Below are positions 34,435-43,268 of a stretch of 64,000 nucleotides of DNA, one piece after another. The notes under the pieces are model-generated. The model was not told where the DNA came from. It worked only from the letters and a program-made list of their open reading frames with translations, and searched no databases. This DNA is from Candidatus Zixiibacteriota bacterium (GTDB lineage: Bacteria > Zixibacteria > MSB-5A5 > GN15 > JACZUZ01), in NCBI GenBank assembly GCA_024280835.1, contig JAJRPJ010000006.1:1-64000 (forward strand), written 5' to 3'. Made by a program: the position numbers and the translations under genes. The number at the start of each line of letters is the position of its first letter. Within the stretch, counting starts at the first letter, position 1.

Positions 34435-37400
34435 ATGGAATCAATGAGATCCCATACTCAACATCTTCTCGGCCAATCGTTTTGGTTCGCGATTGGAATA
34501 CTTGCGCTGTGTCCATTAACTGTTTCGGCTCATAACCTCGTTGAGCCACAAAGTAGCTCGTCAGGTCAAAGCTCATCCATTACGTCTACTATAGAACCAA
34601 TATTTCTGACACATCGCACTGGTTCATTTGCATTTACTGTTCCGAATGATGGCACAATTGGTTCTGGCTTAATTGGGAGGTTTACTGATGACATTACTGG
34701 TGTGGTAATTCCGAGTTTTGAGTCTCCTCAGAACTCCAACATAGAATACCTCTTCGCGGGGGCCTTATGGGTCGGAGCAATTGCCGGAGATGACACTTTA
34801 GTGGCGGTTGCCGCTGATGGTTGGGCAGATGGTTGCGCCAATATGACTCCCTCTTTGGACTATCCTGGCGTGAGAGTCATTTCAGGAGTTGGGGGTGAGA
34901 ATTTCGAAACTCAATATAGCGACTCCGTTTTACTTATTGGACATTGCGGCAACTCGGCGTATACACCTGGTCTCAACATCAGACAGAGAAGTCTTGTTTG
35001 GAGCCAAGAGCCCAATAATGATTTTGTAATCATAGAATACCATATTACATCAATTAATCCTGATACTCTTAGAGAATTGTATGTCGGACTATATTTGGAC
35101 GCTGATGTTGGCCATCTCTCGAGTATGTCTCGCCACAGCGACGATATCACTGGTTTTCTGCCCGAGGATGGCATTGCCTATATAGCCGATAATGACGGGC
35201 AATCGTCATTCAATCCGGACACATTGTGGACAGAGAGATCGGCTCGGGCTGTGATTGGCGCAAAAATTCTTGATATCAAGCATTCTGGTATTGGCGATTT
35301 GAATTCTCCATCATTCAATTGGTGGCTTAGCAACGGAACGCCAGAAAAAGATTTTGGCCCACGAATGGCAGGAACAGAGAGTGACCCATTTCGGGATTTT
35401 GGTGGTTTCTTGGGAACTCCAGAGGGCCGAGCCAATAAGTATTATATACTGTCACATCCAGAGCAAGATTATGATCAAATCGAAACGGCGCTTGATCATG
35501 CACCTGCTGGTTGGTTACCTCCGCCAGACAACGGACTGGCTGTGAATTTCGCTAATGGATTTGATGCGAGATTTTTGATTTCACAGGGAGGAATTTCGCT
35601 GGCCCCTGGTGATTCGATGGTATTTGTAGTGGCTATCGCAATAGGAGACAATCTCCATGTCAATCCTACTGACTTCGCTGATTTTTTTGATCCACTTAAT
35701 CCAAGCGCCTTTCATGACAAACTTGACTTTACAGATTTGAAAGCCAACATAGCCGCGGCAGAAGCGCTCTATGCCTCAGGATACAATACACAAGTAGTTG
35801 CTGCTCCACCGAAGCCAACCCTTGATGACAAAAACAGCGAAGAGCCATTGATGAGTTGGCTATTCAGCGCTAATCCTTCGGTTGAGGGTTATGACATCTA
35901 TCTTGCTAAGGCGCCCGATAGCGCTGTACTCTGTCAGTATGCGTTGATTGATACACCTCTATTTGTACCAGAAAACATTATTGCAACAGTAGCGACAGAT
36001 ACATTCCGTTTGACTGGCCTCGAGGACGGAGCGTGGTATTCGGTGGCTGTCTCAGTCCATCCATTGCCGGACTCATCAGCGCCAATTTCTGAAAAAATTG
36101 TCTTCCAATATGGCGTTCCCCATGCGCCAACTTGGGATAGCGCAATGTTTCTTAATGAGGACCAATTGAAGTTCCAGTATGTGAATTCCGGTGTTGCGTT
36201 GTCATTAAGTGGGAATACGCTAGAGTCGGATATTGATCACTTCAATTTGTATCGCCTGAACGATTCTCTGCGTGGGTATTTTGTTATCAACCAAAAGTTA
36301 AGACCACTTCCCGGAACAGACACTTGCAGAACTTACCCCGATGGACCACTTGATGTGGTTTGCAGTGGTGTCAATCGTGATTCGGTTTTGTTCTGCCTCA
36401 CCACTCTCACGCCATATGCGCAAGTCGCCCAGCAATCAATCTCTATCGCTAATAATTTCGGAGCGCCTACAAAACACACTTATGGTATAACAGCGGTAGA
36501 CTCGGTCGGAAACGAATCTGCACTGTCTACTTTTATACTAGGATACACAAATGCCTCAGCTAAGAAACAACTTCTATTCTTGCTCCATGATTCAGTAAGT
36601 ATTCGAGGTAATAGGTCACCAAAGTTGAAGGAAATGTATGAGTTCTATCGAAACCTACTGGCCCCTCATACTCCAGATTTCTTGACCAGAAAGCCTGTTC
36701 GTAGAGAACCAAGAGACTGGCCGCCAACTTATGAAACTAGCGCTCAATACGATATGGTAATCGTCGATGGATCAGCCACTTCTCCTTTGATAAGAGGCAG
36801 CTGGAAAACTCCTTTTGGAGCTTATGAGCCAACCAATTGGATAGTGGATTATACGCGTAGTGGCGGAACGCTTGTCGATCTTGGAATCAATTTTGAAATC
36901 AGCATTAACAGTTCAACTCCTCCTGAACTTGTGCACACCGATTATCTGCCACCCGATACTGTAAGATTCGATCTCGGCGGAAAACTTTTCGGACTAGATT
37001 CTGCTATTATGATTCCTTTCCCAAAAGGTGATTCAGCGCTTGATTCAGTCAATCAATTCTATCGTCCAGCAGGAGCGGCGGCATTAGCAGGCAACGGTTT
37101 TCCGGATCTGACTTATCATCACAGCGGCCTGTATGTTACACCAGAAGAATTAACCAAAGGACCGATACCGTTCAAAGGTGTGATTTTTCCGATCGCGGAG
37201 AACACGGAGGTACTCTATACTTGGGTTGGTGGTCGTGACACTGTTTCTGATTTTGAGGGTTTGCCGATTGGGGTGAAGTATACTCCAGAGACGCATACGG
37301 CTTATGTTTTGATTTCTAGTCCATGGGAGTGGGAATTGGAGCAGGCGCAGGCGTTTTTTGCTCGGATACTTGGTGACTTTCAGACTGATGTGACTGATGA

Positions 37401-37686
37401 GGAGCAGGAGTCGACATTACCTAAGACTTTTGCGTTGGGTCAAAACTTTCCCAATCCGTTTAATCCGACTACACAAATCAGTTACTCGGTTCCGAGGCGT
37501 TCTGAAGTGTCATTGGTTGTCTATAACATTTTAGGGCAAAGAGTGCGGATATTGGTTGATGATGTTAAAGAAGCTGGTGAGCATGTTGTGACATGGGATG
37601 CTGGTGAGTTTGCTTCGGGAATGTATTTCTATCGTCTTAACGCTGGTGAAACAAAGATTTCGCGGAAGATGGTTTTGTTGAAGTAG
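34435..37686 (+). CDS. Large secreted protein with fibronectin-III-like region and sorting tail
   Basis: This 1083-residue protein starts with a signal peptide (SFWFAIGILALCPLTVSAH), preceded by AAAGGAAG. The first ~420 residues are a beta-rich domain of unknown type ('YLFAGALWVGAIAGDDTLVAVAADGW'). Fn3-like segments follow near 460-600 and 620-740 ('PSVEGYDIYLAKAPDSA', 'HTYGITAVDSVGNESALS'). A further domain spans about 740-980. The C-terminus is the FlgD-like sorting tail (FPNPFNPTTQISYSV...YNILGQRVRIL...SGMYFYRLNAG). A surface or extracellular role is inferred. Confidence 0.75.
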   Translation: MESMRSHTQHLLGQSFWFAIGILALCPLTVSAHNLVEPQSSSSGQSSSITSTIEPIFLTHRTGSFAFTVPNDGTIGSGLIGRFTDDITGVVIPSFESPQNSNIEYLFAGALWVGAIAGDDTLVAVAADGWADGCANMTPSLDYPGVRVISGVGGENFETQYSDSVLLIGHCGNSAYTPGLNIRQRSLVWSQEPNNDFVIIEYHITSINPDTLRELYVGLYLDADVGHLSSMSRHSDDITGFLPEDGIAYIADNDGQSSFNPDTLWTERSARAVIGAKILDIKHSGIGDLNSPSFNWWLSNGTPEKDFGPRMAGTESDPFRDFGGFLGTPEGRANKYYILSHPEQDYDQIETALDHAPAGWLPPPDNGLAVNFANGFDARFLISQGGISLAPGDSMVFVVAIAIGDNLHVNPTDFADFFDPLNPSAFHDKLDFTDLKANIAAAEALYASGYNTQVVAAPPKPTLDDKNSEEPLMSWLFSANPSVEGYDIYLAKAPDSAVLCQYALIDTPLFVPENIIATVATDTFRLTGLEDGAWYSVAVSVHPLPDSSAPISEKIVFQYGVPHAPTWDSAMFLNEDQLKFQYVNSGVALSLSGNTLESDIDHFNLYRLNDSLRGYFVINQKLRPLPGTDTCRTYPDGPLDVVCSGVNRDSVLFCLTTLTPYAQVAQQSISIANNFGAPTKHTYGITAVDSVGNESALSTFILGYTNASAKKQLLFLLHDSVSIRGNRSPKLKEMYEFYRNLLAPHTPDFLTRKPVRREPRDWPPTYETSAQYDMVIVDGSATSPLIRGSWKTPFGAYEPTNWIVDYTRSGGTLVDLGINFEISINSSTPPELVHTDYLPPDTVRFDLGGKLFGLDSAIMIPFPKGDSALDSVNQFYRPAGAAALAGNGFPDLTYHHSGLYVTPEELTKGPIPFKGVIFPIAENTEVLYTWVGGRDTVSDFEGLPIGVKYTPETHTAYVLISSPWEWELEQAQAFFARILGDFQTDVTDEEQESTLPKTFALGQNFPNPFNPTTQISYSVPRRSEVSLVVYNILGQRVRILVDDVKEAGEHVVTWDAGEFASGMYFYRLNAGETKISRKMVLLK

Positions 37687-37748
37687 AGTAACTACTTGCA
37701 CAAACGATTGCTGAAGAGTTTGTCTTGTCGACTTGGCGAAGAATGAAC

Positions 37749-38282
37749 TCAATTGCGTCCATTCTTGAGTTCGCGAATCCCTTTCATTGACAACTCTCTA
37801 CCCTCGCCTGTGGGATAATTTACATCCTCTTGGCCCCAAATCCACTTATAGGCCTTCAGAACAGCCTCGAGTGATTCTCCAGGCAGTGACTGAAGCGACG
37901 AATCGATTGCGACTGAGTCGGGTTCTTCACCTGAGCACACTCGCTCAAACAGTTTAACTAAATCATCTACCAATGAGGGATAAGCTTCGACTTTCAGTTC
38001 CAAATCAGTCAGAATTTGTTTGTGTGAAATTTGCCAAAATGAAGACTCTGTGGGATCGTATATCCAAACCAAAAAGTCCTCCTTTTTGGGACGACCATAG
38101 ACCGATTTCCCACCTGGTTTAGCTATAACAATTTTTCTTCCATCAGAAATGTGCTCAACAAGGTATCCTCTGTAGGGAATCTTTTCCAACTCCTTACGAA
38201 ACTGCTCTGGATTTGAATTCAATAGTTTCAACTCTTTGAGGTCGATAGAATGTTCGTACAAATTCTTCTTGGTTTTGTTCAT
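37749..38282 (-). CDS. Unknown protein linked to the restriction-modification cassette
   Basis: I do not recognise this 177-residue soluble protein. It contains 'HISDGRKIVIAKPGGKSVYGRPKKEDFLVWIYDPTES', which resembles a small beta-domain, then helices ('LVDDLVKLFERV', 'SLEAVLKAYKWIWGQED'). The ATG at 38282 follows GTGGAG at a good distance and is preferred to the GTG at 38294. It starts 25 bp after the nuclease gene on the same strand, so it may be a control or accessory subunit of that system. Confidence 0.55.
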   Translation of the reverse strand: MNKTKKNLYEHSIDLKELKLLNSNPEQFRKELEKIPYRGYLVEHISDGRKIVIAKPGGKSVYGRPKKEDFLVWIYDPTESSFWQISHKQILTDLELKVEAYPSLVDDLVKLFERVCSGEEPDSVAIDSSLQSLPGESLEAVLKAYKWIWGQEDVNYPTGEGRELSMKGIRELKNGRN

Positions 38283-38306
38283 GTAATACTCCACGTTGCG
38301 ACAATG

Positions 38307-38927
38307 TCAGAGTCCGAGAATCGTAGCAACAAAACCCGTTCTGGCGTAAAACGCACGACTAACACTACCATGTCCGGGTCCCTTGGTGCGAGGTTGGACT
38401 AAAGTTCCCATCTTGCCAGTAAGAGCACCAAAACCATCTGCTCGAATAGTATCTCTTACTTCTTCATAATCTTCTTCGACTTGGTTGTATAGTTCCTGGT
38501 CCCCAAGGTCAAACGTGCCAACGGAAATCAAGCGTGATGACAACTCTTCTTTCGAATTGAACATTCGAGCACATACCACCATTTTCCGCAATTTCGCAAA
38601 TAGGTGACTATCTACGAAGGATTTCTGTCCAACATTTATCGGATCAATCATGGTGATCGCCATCGTTTCCTTGGGAACAACTTTACCTGACTGCAGGACC
38701 TTTAGAGGTACAACTTTTAGCTCCCAAGAGCCAAAATTCGGCGACTGGGCAGAGTTTAACGGCAATTCCAAGAATCGCTCAATTACATGCCCCGCCCAAC
38801 CTTTGTTGATTTTGTCACCTCGCCACACCGTCACTTCATATGATGAAGCAAGTTGCACAAGATCTTTGCCGATCAAAGTATTGAGTCGAGAAATGGCTTC
38901 TCTACGCTCCACATGCTTCCCTTTCAA
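38307..38927 (-). CDS. MutH/Sau3AI-like restriction endonuclease
   Basis: The segment 'NKGWAGHVIERFLEL' followed by 'NFGSWELKVVPLK' matches the MutH/Sau3AI nuclease core, including the catalytic E-x-K (ELK). Family members cut at or next to GATC. The aspartate usual before E-x-K seems replaced by Asn in a slightly shorter loop, so activity is not certain. The start overlaps the methylase gene by 26 bp, giving a restriction-modification operon. Length 206 aa, close to MutH. Confidence 0.75.
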   Translation of the reverse strand: MKGKHVERREAISRLNTLIGKDLVQLASSYEVTVWRGDKINKGWAGHVIERFLELPLNSAQSPNFGSWELKVVPLKVLQSGKVVPKETMAITMIDPINVGQKSFVDSHLFAKLRKMVVCARMFNSKEELSSRLISVGTFDLGDQELYNQVEEDYEEVRDTIRADGFGALTGKMGTLVQPRTKGPGHGSVSRAFYARTGFVATILGL

Positions 38928-39753
38928 AAAGTGAAGATCGCTGAATATCCTCAGTTCTTTTCAATCGCTGTTGGGCAACAGAAAAATACTCTTTTTCCTT
39001 TTCAATCCCCACAAATCTCCTGCCAAAACGTTGCGCCGAAACACCAGTGGTGCCGCTCCCCATGAATGGGTCAAGAATAATGTCATCTTTGTTAGTGCTG
39101 GCTAAGACTATTCTGTCAAGTAGTGATTCTGGCTTTTGTGTAGGATGTTTTCCGAACACTTTCTCGTCAGCTCGTGGAGTGCCAATCGACCAAACACTTC
39201 GCATTTGCTTTCCAGGTGCCTTTATTTTGTCCTTTGGAAAATTCCCGTTCTTCATAGCATCGTAATTGAACGTGTGCTTTCCTTTTCGAGATTTACGCGC
39301 CCAAATAATAGTTTCATGACTGGCCGTGAAGTATCTACAAGAAAGGTTTGGGCTTGCATTTGGCTTAAACCAAGAGATGTCATTTAGAACATGGTACCCT
39401 GACAGCTGCAAAGCAAAGCCACAGGCGTAAATGCTGTGATATGTACCAGAAATCCAAATCGTACCATTTGGCTTGAGGACTCTGCGGCAGGCATCAATCC
39501 ATCTTTTGTGAAATTCAAAATCCGCTTCAACCCCTTTGCTCTTGTCCCACCCCCCCTTGTTGACACTAACGGCGCGACCAGCATGACAGGTGAAACCTCC
39601 ATTCGACAGATTATATGGTGGATCTGCAAAAATCATATCCACACTTTCTTCGTGAAAAGATTGCAGAACGTCAAAGCAATCGCCCAAAAAGAGCTTTGTA
39701 GTATTACCGATCTTTACTGCCGGAGTAATGCTTTGAATCAAATGCGTCTTCAT
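38902..39753 (-). CDS. Site-specific DNA adenine methyltransferase, DpnA-like
   Basis: The catalytic motif DPPYNLS precedes the SAM motif 'LDPFMGSGTTG', the order of beta-class N6-adenine methylases. Other stretches ('VSVNKGGWDKSKG', 'IWISGTYHSIYACGFALQLSG', 'PNLSCRYFTASHETIIWARKS', 'GKHPTQKPESLLDRIVLAST') are like DpnA/M2.DpnII, which methylates GATC including in single strands. It is the first gene of the cassette and protects DNA from the adjacent MutH-like nuclease. Length 283 aa is typical. Confidence 0.88.
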   Translation of the reverse strand: MKTHLIQSITPAVKIGNTTKLFLGDCFDVLQSFHEESVDMIFADPPYNLSNGGFTCHAGRAVSVNKGGWDKSKGVEADFEFHKRWIDACRRVLKPNGTIWISGTYHSIYACGFALQLSGYHVLNDISWFKPNASPNLSCRYFTASHETIIWARKSRKGKHTFNYDAMKNGNFPKDKIKAPGKQMRSVWSIGTPRADEKVFGKHPTQKPESLLDRIVLASTNKDDIILDPFMGSGTTGVSAQRFGRRFVGIEKEKEYFSVAQQRLKRTEDIQRSSLFEREACGA

Positions 39754-39866
39754 TGGTTATCTCTTCCAATCATCCCAAGTATTGTAGTAGGATATACAAC
39801 CCACTGCCCTCCTGAGGCTTATCTATTGTTGTGCTTCGTCTCGCAATAATTACTAGATTACGTGTG

Positions 39867-40304
39867 CTAATGCACTGGCTCAAGGATGTTCAACTCAATG
39901 TTTAATGGGAGATTTCCTGTTGTCTTCATCTTTGTGTACGCCCGTTGACTAAGTATAACTATTGCATCGTATCCCATTCCAAGCGCCCCTTCTTTCATCC
40001 TTGCGTCTAGCTCGAATCGCCATTCTATCGACTCCGTATTGTCTTCTGGCACAGTCCCACCGAACAAAACAGTCTGCACATACGGCTCATCCCCTACAAC
40101 TGGATTGCGCACAGTTACCTTTTCGGGTATATCCAAAGGTCGCCCCCAAAACTCAGCATTTCCGAACATTGAAGAATAGAACTTGCCACGTTTGCGATAG
40201 GCCAAGGGGTCTCTTGGTGGGACGTGCCACCAATCTTTTCGATTGATTCGCGCAATCAGTCTCGCAGTTGCCGCTTCTTCCTTGTCTGTCACGAACTTGC
40301 CCAT
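39867..40304 (-). CDS. Hypothetical protein upstream of the methylase
   Basis: A 145-residue soluble protein of unknown family. A basic N-terminus ('TARLIARINRKDWWHVPPRDPLAYRKRG') is followed by mixed beta-segments ('ESIEWRFELDARMKEG', 'YDAIVILSQRAY', 'LNIELNILEP'). It lies 113 bp upstream of the methylase gene on the same strand and is C-rich like that cassette, so it may belong to the same defence island. Function unknown. Confidence 0.5.
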   Translation of the reverse strand: MGKFVTDKEEAATARLIARINRKDWWHVPPRDPLAYRKRGKFYSSMFGNAEFWGRPLDIPEKVTVRNPVVGDEPYVQTVLFGGTVPEDNTESIEWRFELDARMKEGALGMGYDAIVILSQRAYTKMKTTGNLPLNIELNILEPVH

Positions 40305-40450
40305 CTGAGAGGTCAGTAATTGTTATATCGCGGTATGACCGCGGTTGCTTTCCTTCAGTCAGTATGAAGATACGAAGTTCAGCCCCAATGGCGCAAGCGA
40401 AATAGGAGAAATGTGATATTGAAGCAGGTACTGTAACAGAGAATTGCGAC

Positions 40451-41701
40451 TCAAGTGCACAAACGATTGGCTAGTAGGTGTAGGAAGAGGCCTACGTCGG
40501 TTACTACTCCTATGGCTTGGTGAGAGCCGCGGTCTTTTAGTTTGGTGACTACTGGGGGGTTGATGTCGACGCAGACTGTGAGGACGCGCGCAGGTATCAT
40601 GTTGCCGACGGCGATCGAGTGTAACATCGAGGCGAGCATCAAACACACATCGGCGCCTTCGAGGATTTTGCCATAAGCGGTTTGGGCTTCGTTCATGTCG
40701 GTGATTGTTTCAGGCAATGGGCCGTCATCACGGATTGAACCAGCCAAGGCGTACGGCACATTGGCTTTGACGATTGAACTCATCACTCCGCGGTTTAACA
40801 ATCCCGCCTCAACCATATTTTTTATCGAGCCAGCGCGGCGAACTTCGTTGATGGCGCGCAAGTGGTGACTGTTACCACCATCGATGGCTTCGCCAGTTTT
40901 GGTGTCGATACCTAGTGAGGTTCCGAAGAGTTGGTTTTCTATATCATGTACGGCGAGAGCATTGCCTGAAAGTAAACCATGAACATAGCCTTGTTCGACT
41001 AGACGTCCGAAAGAACCCGAGCCACCTGTGTGAATGAGTACGGGTCCAGCGACTACGACGATTTTTTTGGTTCGGTCAGACATGACTTCGGCGACTGAAT
41101 CAACAACAATTCTTACGACACGTTCTGAGGAAACATCTCCTGTCATAAAGCCGAATTCGGATCTGTCACGTTCGACAAATTCGGCTTCAACTCTGATACC
41201 CTCTACCCCAACTACAATTTTGTCACCTGATTTCAGGTCGCGTTGTTTGACGCACTTGGCTTTGGTTGCGGTGTCTTTGCCATAGACAACGATAGCGCCA
41301 TCCATGCGAACATTGTCAACTTGTATGGTGTGGCCGTTGTAGGTGATTGTTGTTTTGTGATTGGTAGTAGTGTAAAAGTCTTTGGGGGCTACGCCATCGG
41401 CTGGGGAGATTTCGACTTTTACTGAATGTTCGACATCAATTTCGACACCCAAGTCAATTAAATGACGCGCTATTGCATCACGTGTAGTTGCATTCTCTGC
41501 GGTGTAAGTGGCTTCTAGTACTGATTGATCGTCGTTGGTTTTTCCAATATCGAAACGGTCAATTGAAAACTTTCCATCTTCACGGATGATAGTGTCGAGA
41601 ATCTCTTTCATGATTCCAGAGTCGACGAGATGACCAACAGCGCGAAATGATTTGCGGAGATTATTGTCGCTGTTGGGTTGTGCGGATGATTCGTTGGTCA
41701 T
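40451..41701 (-). CDS. Archaeal-type ornithine cyclodeaminase / LOR-SDH domain protein (TIGR00300-like)
   Basis: The C-terminal half is highly typical: 'GPVLIHTGGSGSFGRLVEQGYVHGLLSGNALAVHDIE', 'HHLRAINEVRRAGSI', 'NVPYALAGSIRDDGPLPETITD' and 'VCVDINPPVVTKLKDRGS'. This is the LOR/SDH-type family that includes the Methanococcus enzyme converting ornithine to proline with loss of ammonia. The N-terminal ~100 residues are a small ferredoxin-like domain. The enzyme is cytoplasmic. The TPR gene lies 25 bp upstream on the same strand. Confidence 0.75.
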   Translation of the reverse strand: MTNESSAQPNSDNNLRKSFRAVGHLVDSGIMKEILDTIIREDGKFSIDRFDIGKTNDDQSVLEATYTAENATTRDAIARHLIDLGVEIDVEHSVKVEISPADGVAPKDFYTTTNHKTTITYNGHTIQVDNVRMDGAIVVYGKDTATKAKCVKQRDLKSGDKIVVGVEGIRVEAEFVERDRSEFGFMTGDVSSERVVRIVVDSVAEVMSDRTKKIVVVAGPVLIHTGGSGSFGRLVEQGYVHGLLSGNALAVHDIENQLFGTSLGIDTKTGEAIDGGNSHHLRAINEVRRAGSIKNMVEAGLLNRGVMSSIVKANVPYALAGSIRDDGPLPETITDMNEAQTAYGKILEGADVCLMLASMLHSIAVGNMIPARVLTVCVDINPPVVTKLKDRGSHQAIGVVTDVGLFLHLLANRLCT

Positions 41702-41726
41702 AGTGACTTGGATATTGGTTTTTTTG

Positions 41727-42812
41727 TCAACGGGTCGTAGCGCTATCGGGTCTAGTTCTGGATTCTTTGCTGGATTCTTTGTAATACTTGGTGGCGCCGT
41801 CTATCATTTTTTTCATTGTTTCGTATTTGCTCTTATCGACACGTTGAACTTTCATCAACTCTGCATTGGCTGAATCTGGGAAGCCTTGGAAGGCATAGCA
41901 AATGCCAAGACCGAATCGTGAGTTGATGAAGTTTGGATCACGGCTGAGATTTTCTTTGAAGAGCGGTACGGCTTGCTTGTAGACACCTGCGCGAGAATAG
42001 AGAACTGCGAGACGTTGGCGGAGTTCGAGATTTTTTGGATCACGTGAGATTCCGATACCATAGTGTTCTTCTGCGCTCCAAAAGTCACCGATAGACTCAG
42101 AGACCATGCCCATATTGTAGCGCAAGTCACCTGTGTCGTAATTTAGTTCCACGGCGCCTCTATAGCTCTTTAGCGCTTCTTTTGGTTTTTCTAGGCCAGC
42201 ATAACTGTTTCCGATTAAGAAACTAAGCTCACCGTCAGCGGGAGCTAAAGAAAAAGCGCTTTGGAGAGTTGAGAGCGCCTCGGTGAAATTACCTGCAGAA
42301 ACAAGCGCGACACCATAGTTTTTGAGATAGGCTCCATTCTCGGGAGTTAGTATGACGGCTTGGGCATAGCTGGCCAAAGAATTAGTTGTGTCACCAAGTG
42401 AGCCATAGGCGCTTCCTAGGAGATTGTATATGTCACCATCGGAATGACCAGCTTGCTCGGCGCGCTTTAGATAGATGAGAGCTTGCTGATTGTCGTCGCT
42501 CATTGTCAAAATGTAACCGACATTTTTTAGTGCATTGCGATTGAGGCTGTCTTGTTCAAGCGCTTTGAGATACAGGTCTTTGGCTTTGTCGAGTTTTCCA
42601 GCCTTGAGAAGGCTACCTGCCTCTTGTAATAAAACAGTTGTGGAATATGATTTGATTTCTGCCTTGGCAGTTTGTCCTAAGAACGCTATGAGCGCCATTG
42701 AAAATCCGATAAGTGACAGAATCACAATCTGTGATTTGAGACTGCTAAGAATTTCTCTAGTGTTCTGAATGAAACTTGATTTGGATAGAAGCATTTGCTG
42801 ATTGTCTTTCAT
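41727..42812 (-). CDS. TPR-repeat protein, membrane-anchored or exported
   Basis: A hydrophobic N-terminal segment (IVILSLIGFSMALIAFLG, about residues 29-46) is followed by consecutive tetratricopeptide repeats from residue ~58 to ~330 ('AGSLLKAGKLDKAKDLYLKALEQDSLN', 'LGSAYGSLGDTTNSLASYAQAVILTPEN' and others). TPRs mediate protein-protein contacts. The C-terminal tail is rich in K, S and R. Its partner is not evident. Confidence 0.85.
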   Translation of the reverse strand: MKDNQQMLLSKSSFIQNTREILSSLKSQIVILSLIGFSMALIAFLGQTAKAEIKSYSTTVLLQEAGSLLKAGKLDKAKDLYLKALEQDSLNRNALKNVGYILTMSDDNQQALIYLKRAEQAGHSDGDIYNLLGSAYGSLGDTTNSLASYAQAVILTPENGAYLKNYGVALVSAGNFTEALSTLQSAFSLAPADGELSFLIGNSYAGLEKPKEALKSYRGAVELNYDTGDLRYNMGMVSESIGDFWSAEEHYGIGISRDPKNLELRQRLAVLYSRAGVYKQAVPLFKENLSRDPNFINSRFGLGICYAFQGFPDSANAELMKVQRVDKSKYETMKKMIDGATKYYKESSKESRTRPDSATTR

Positions 42813-43268
42813 AGGAATTACCGTAAGTCTTGATGTTGTAATTTACGTTATCGGTTATACACGCCAGCCCTCAAGTTGGGCTATGAGATTAGTATCAAAT
42901 TTGGCGCTTGTATTTCTGAATTAGAAAAAACCCGCCCAGAAACTCTGAGCGGGCCTTTCTGAATGATAAACAGGGCAGGGGTTCAATCCATTGACTCTCT
43001 GGGAATATCCTATTCCTCAAGGAATTCCTGCCCTAAAATCTGTTTCCCCCTCTTCCCTATCATACTCCGAGATGGTGACCGCTAAGCGGGCCAAGGAGAA
43101 AACGCTCAAGAAGAAGTGACACAGAAAACGGCTTGCGCGATTCTCATGTATCTGATTATTCACGCATTATCTGCGCGGACAATGTCCCAGAATATAGCGC
43201 TGAAACAATATTTATTCCAGACAATGCTACGGCAAATATTGGGGAAACACAGAAAACGAATGTCGAAA
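42813..43268 (-). ncRNA. Candidate structured RNA between rex and the TPR gene
   Basis: This 456-bp gap has no ORF. On the minus strand a nested structure closes with AGGGCAGG (43027-43034) pairing CCTGCCCT (42972-42979), with inner helices including TCCTTGA/TCAATGGA and GAATA/TATTC. It is followed 20 bp later by a rho-independent terminator (42953-42925). The combination could be a small RNA or the structured 3' leader of the rex transcript. It does not match SRP RNA, tmRNA or RNase P motifs that I know. Confidence 0.35.
42925..42953 (-). terminator. Rho-independent terminator
   Basis: On the minus strand CCCGC-T-CAG / CTG-G-GCGGG pairing (one internal mismatch, 5-base loop) is followed by six T. 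It ends transcripts from the alr-rex direction or the candidate RNA. Confidence 0.75.

Noticed and set aside
42972-43034. tRNA/tmRNA T-arm (GGTTCAATCC)
   Set aside because: The flanking bases do not pair as a T-stem and there is no acceptor end; no tRNA fold could be drawn.
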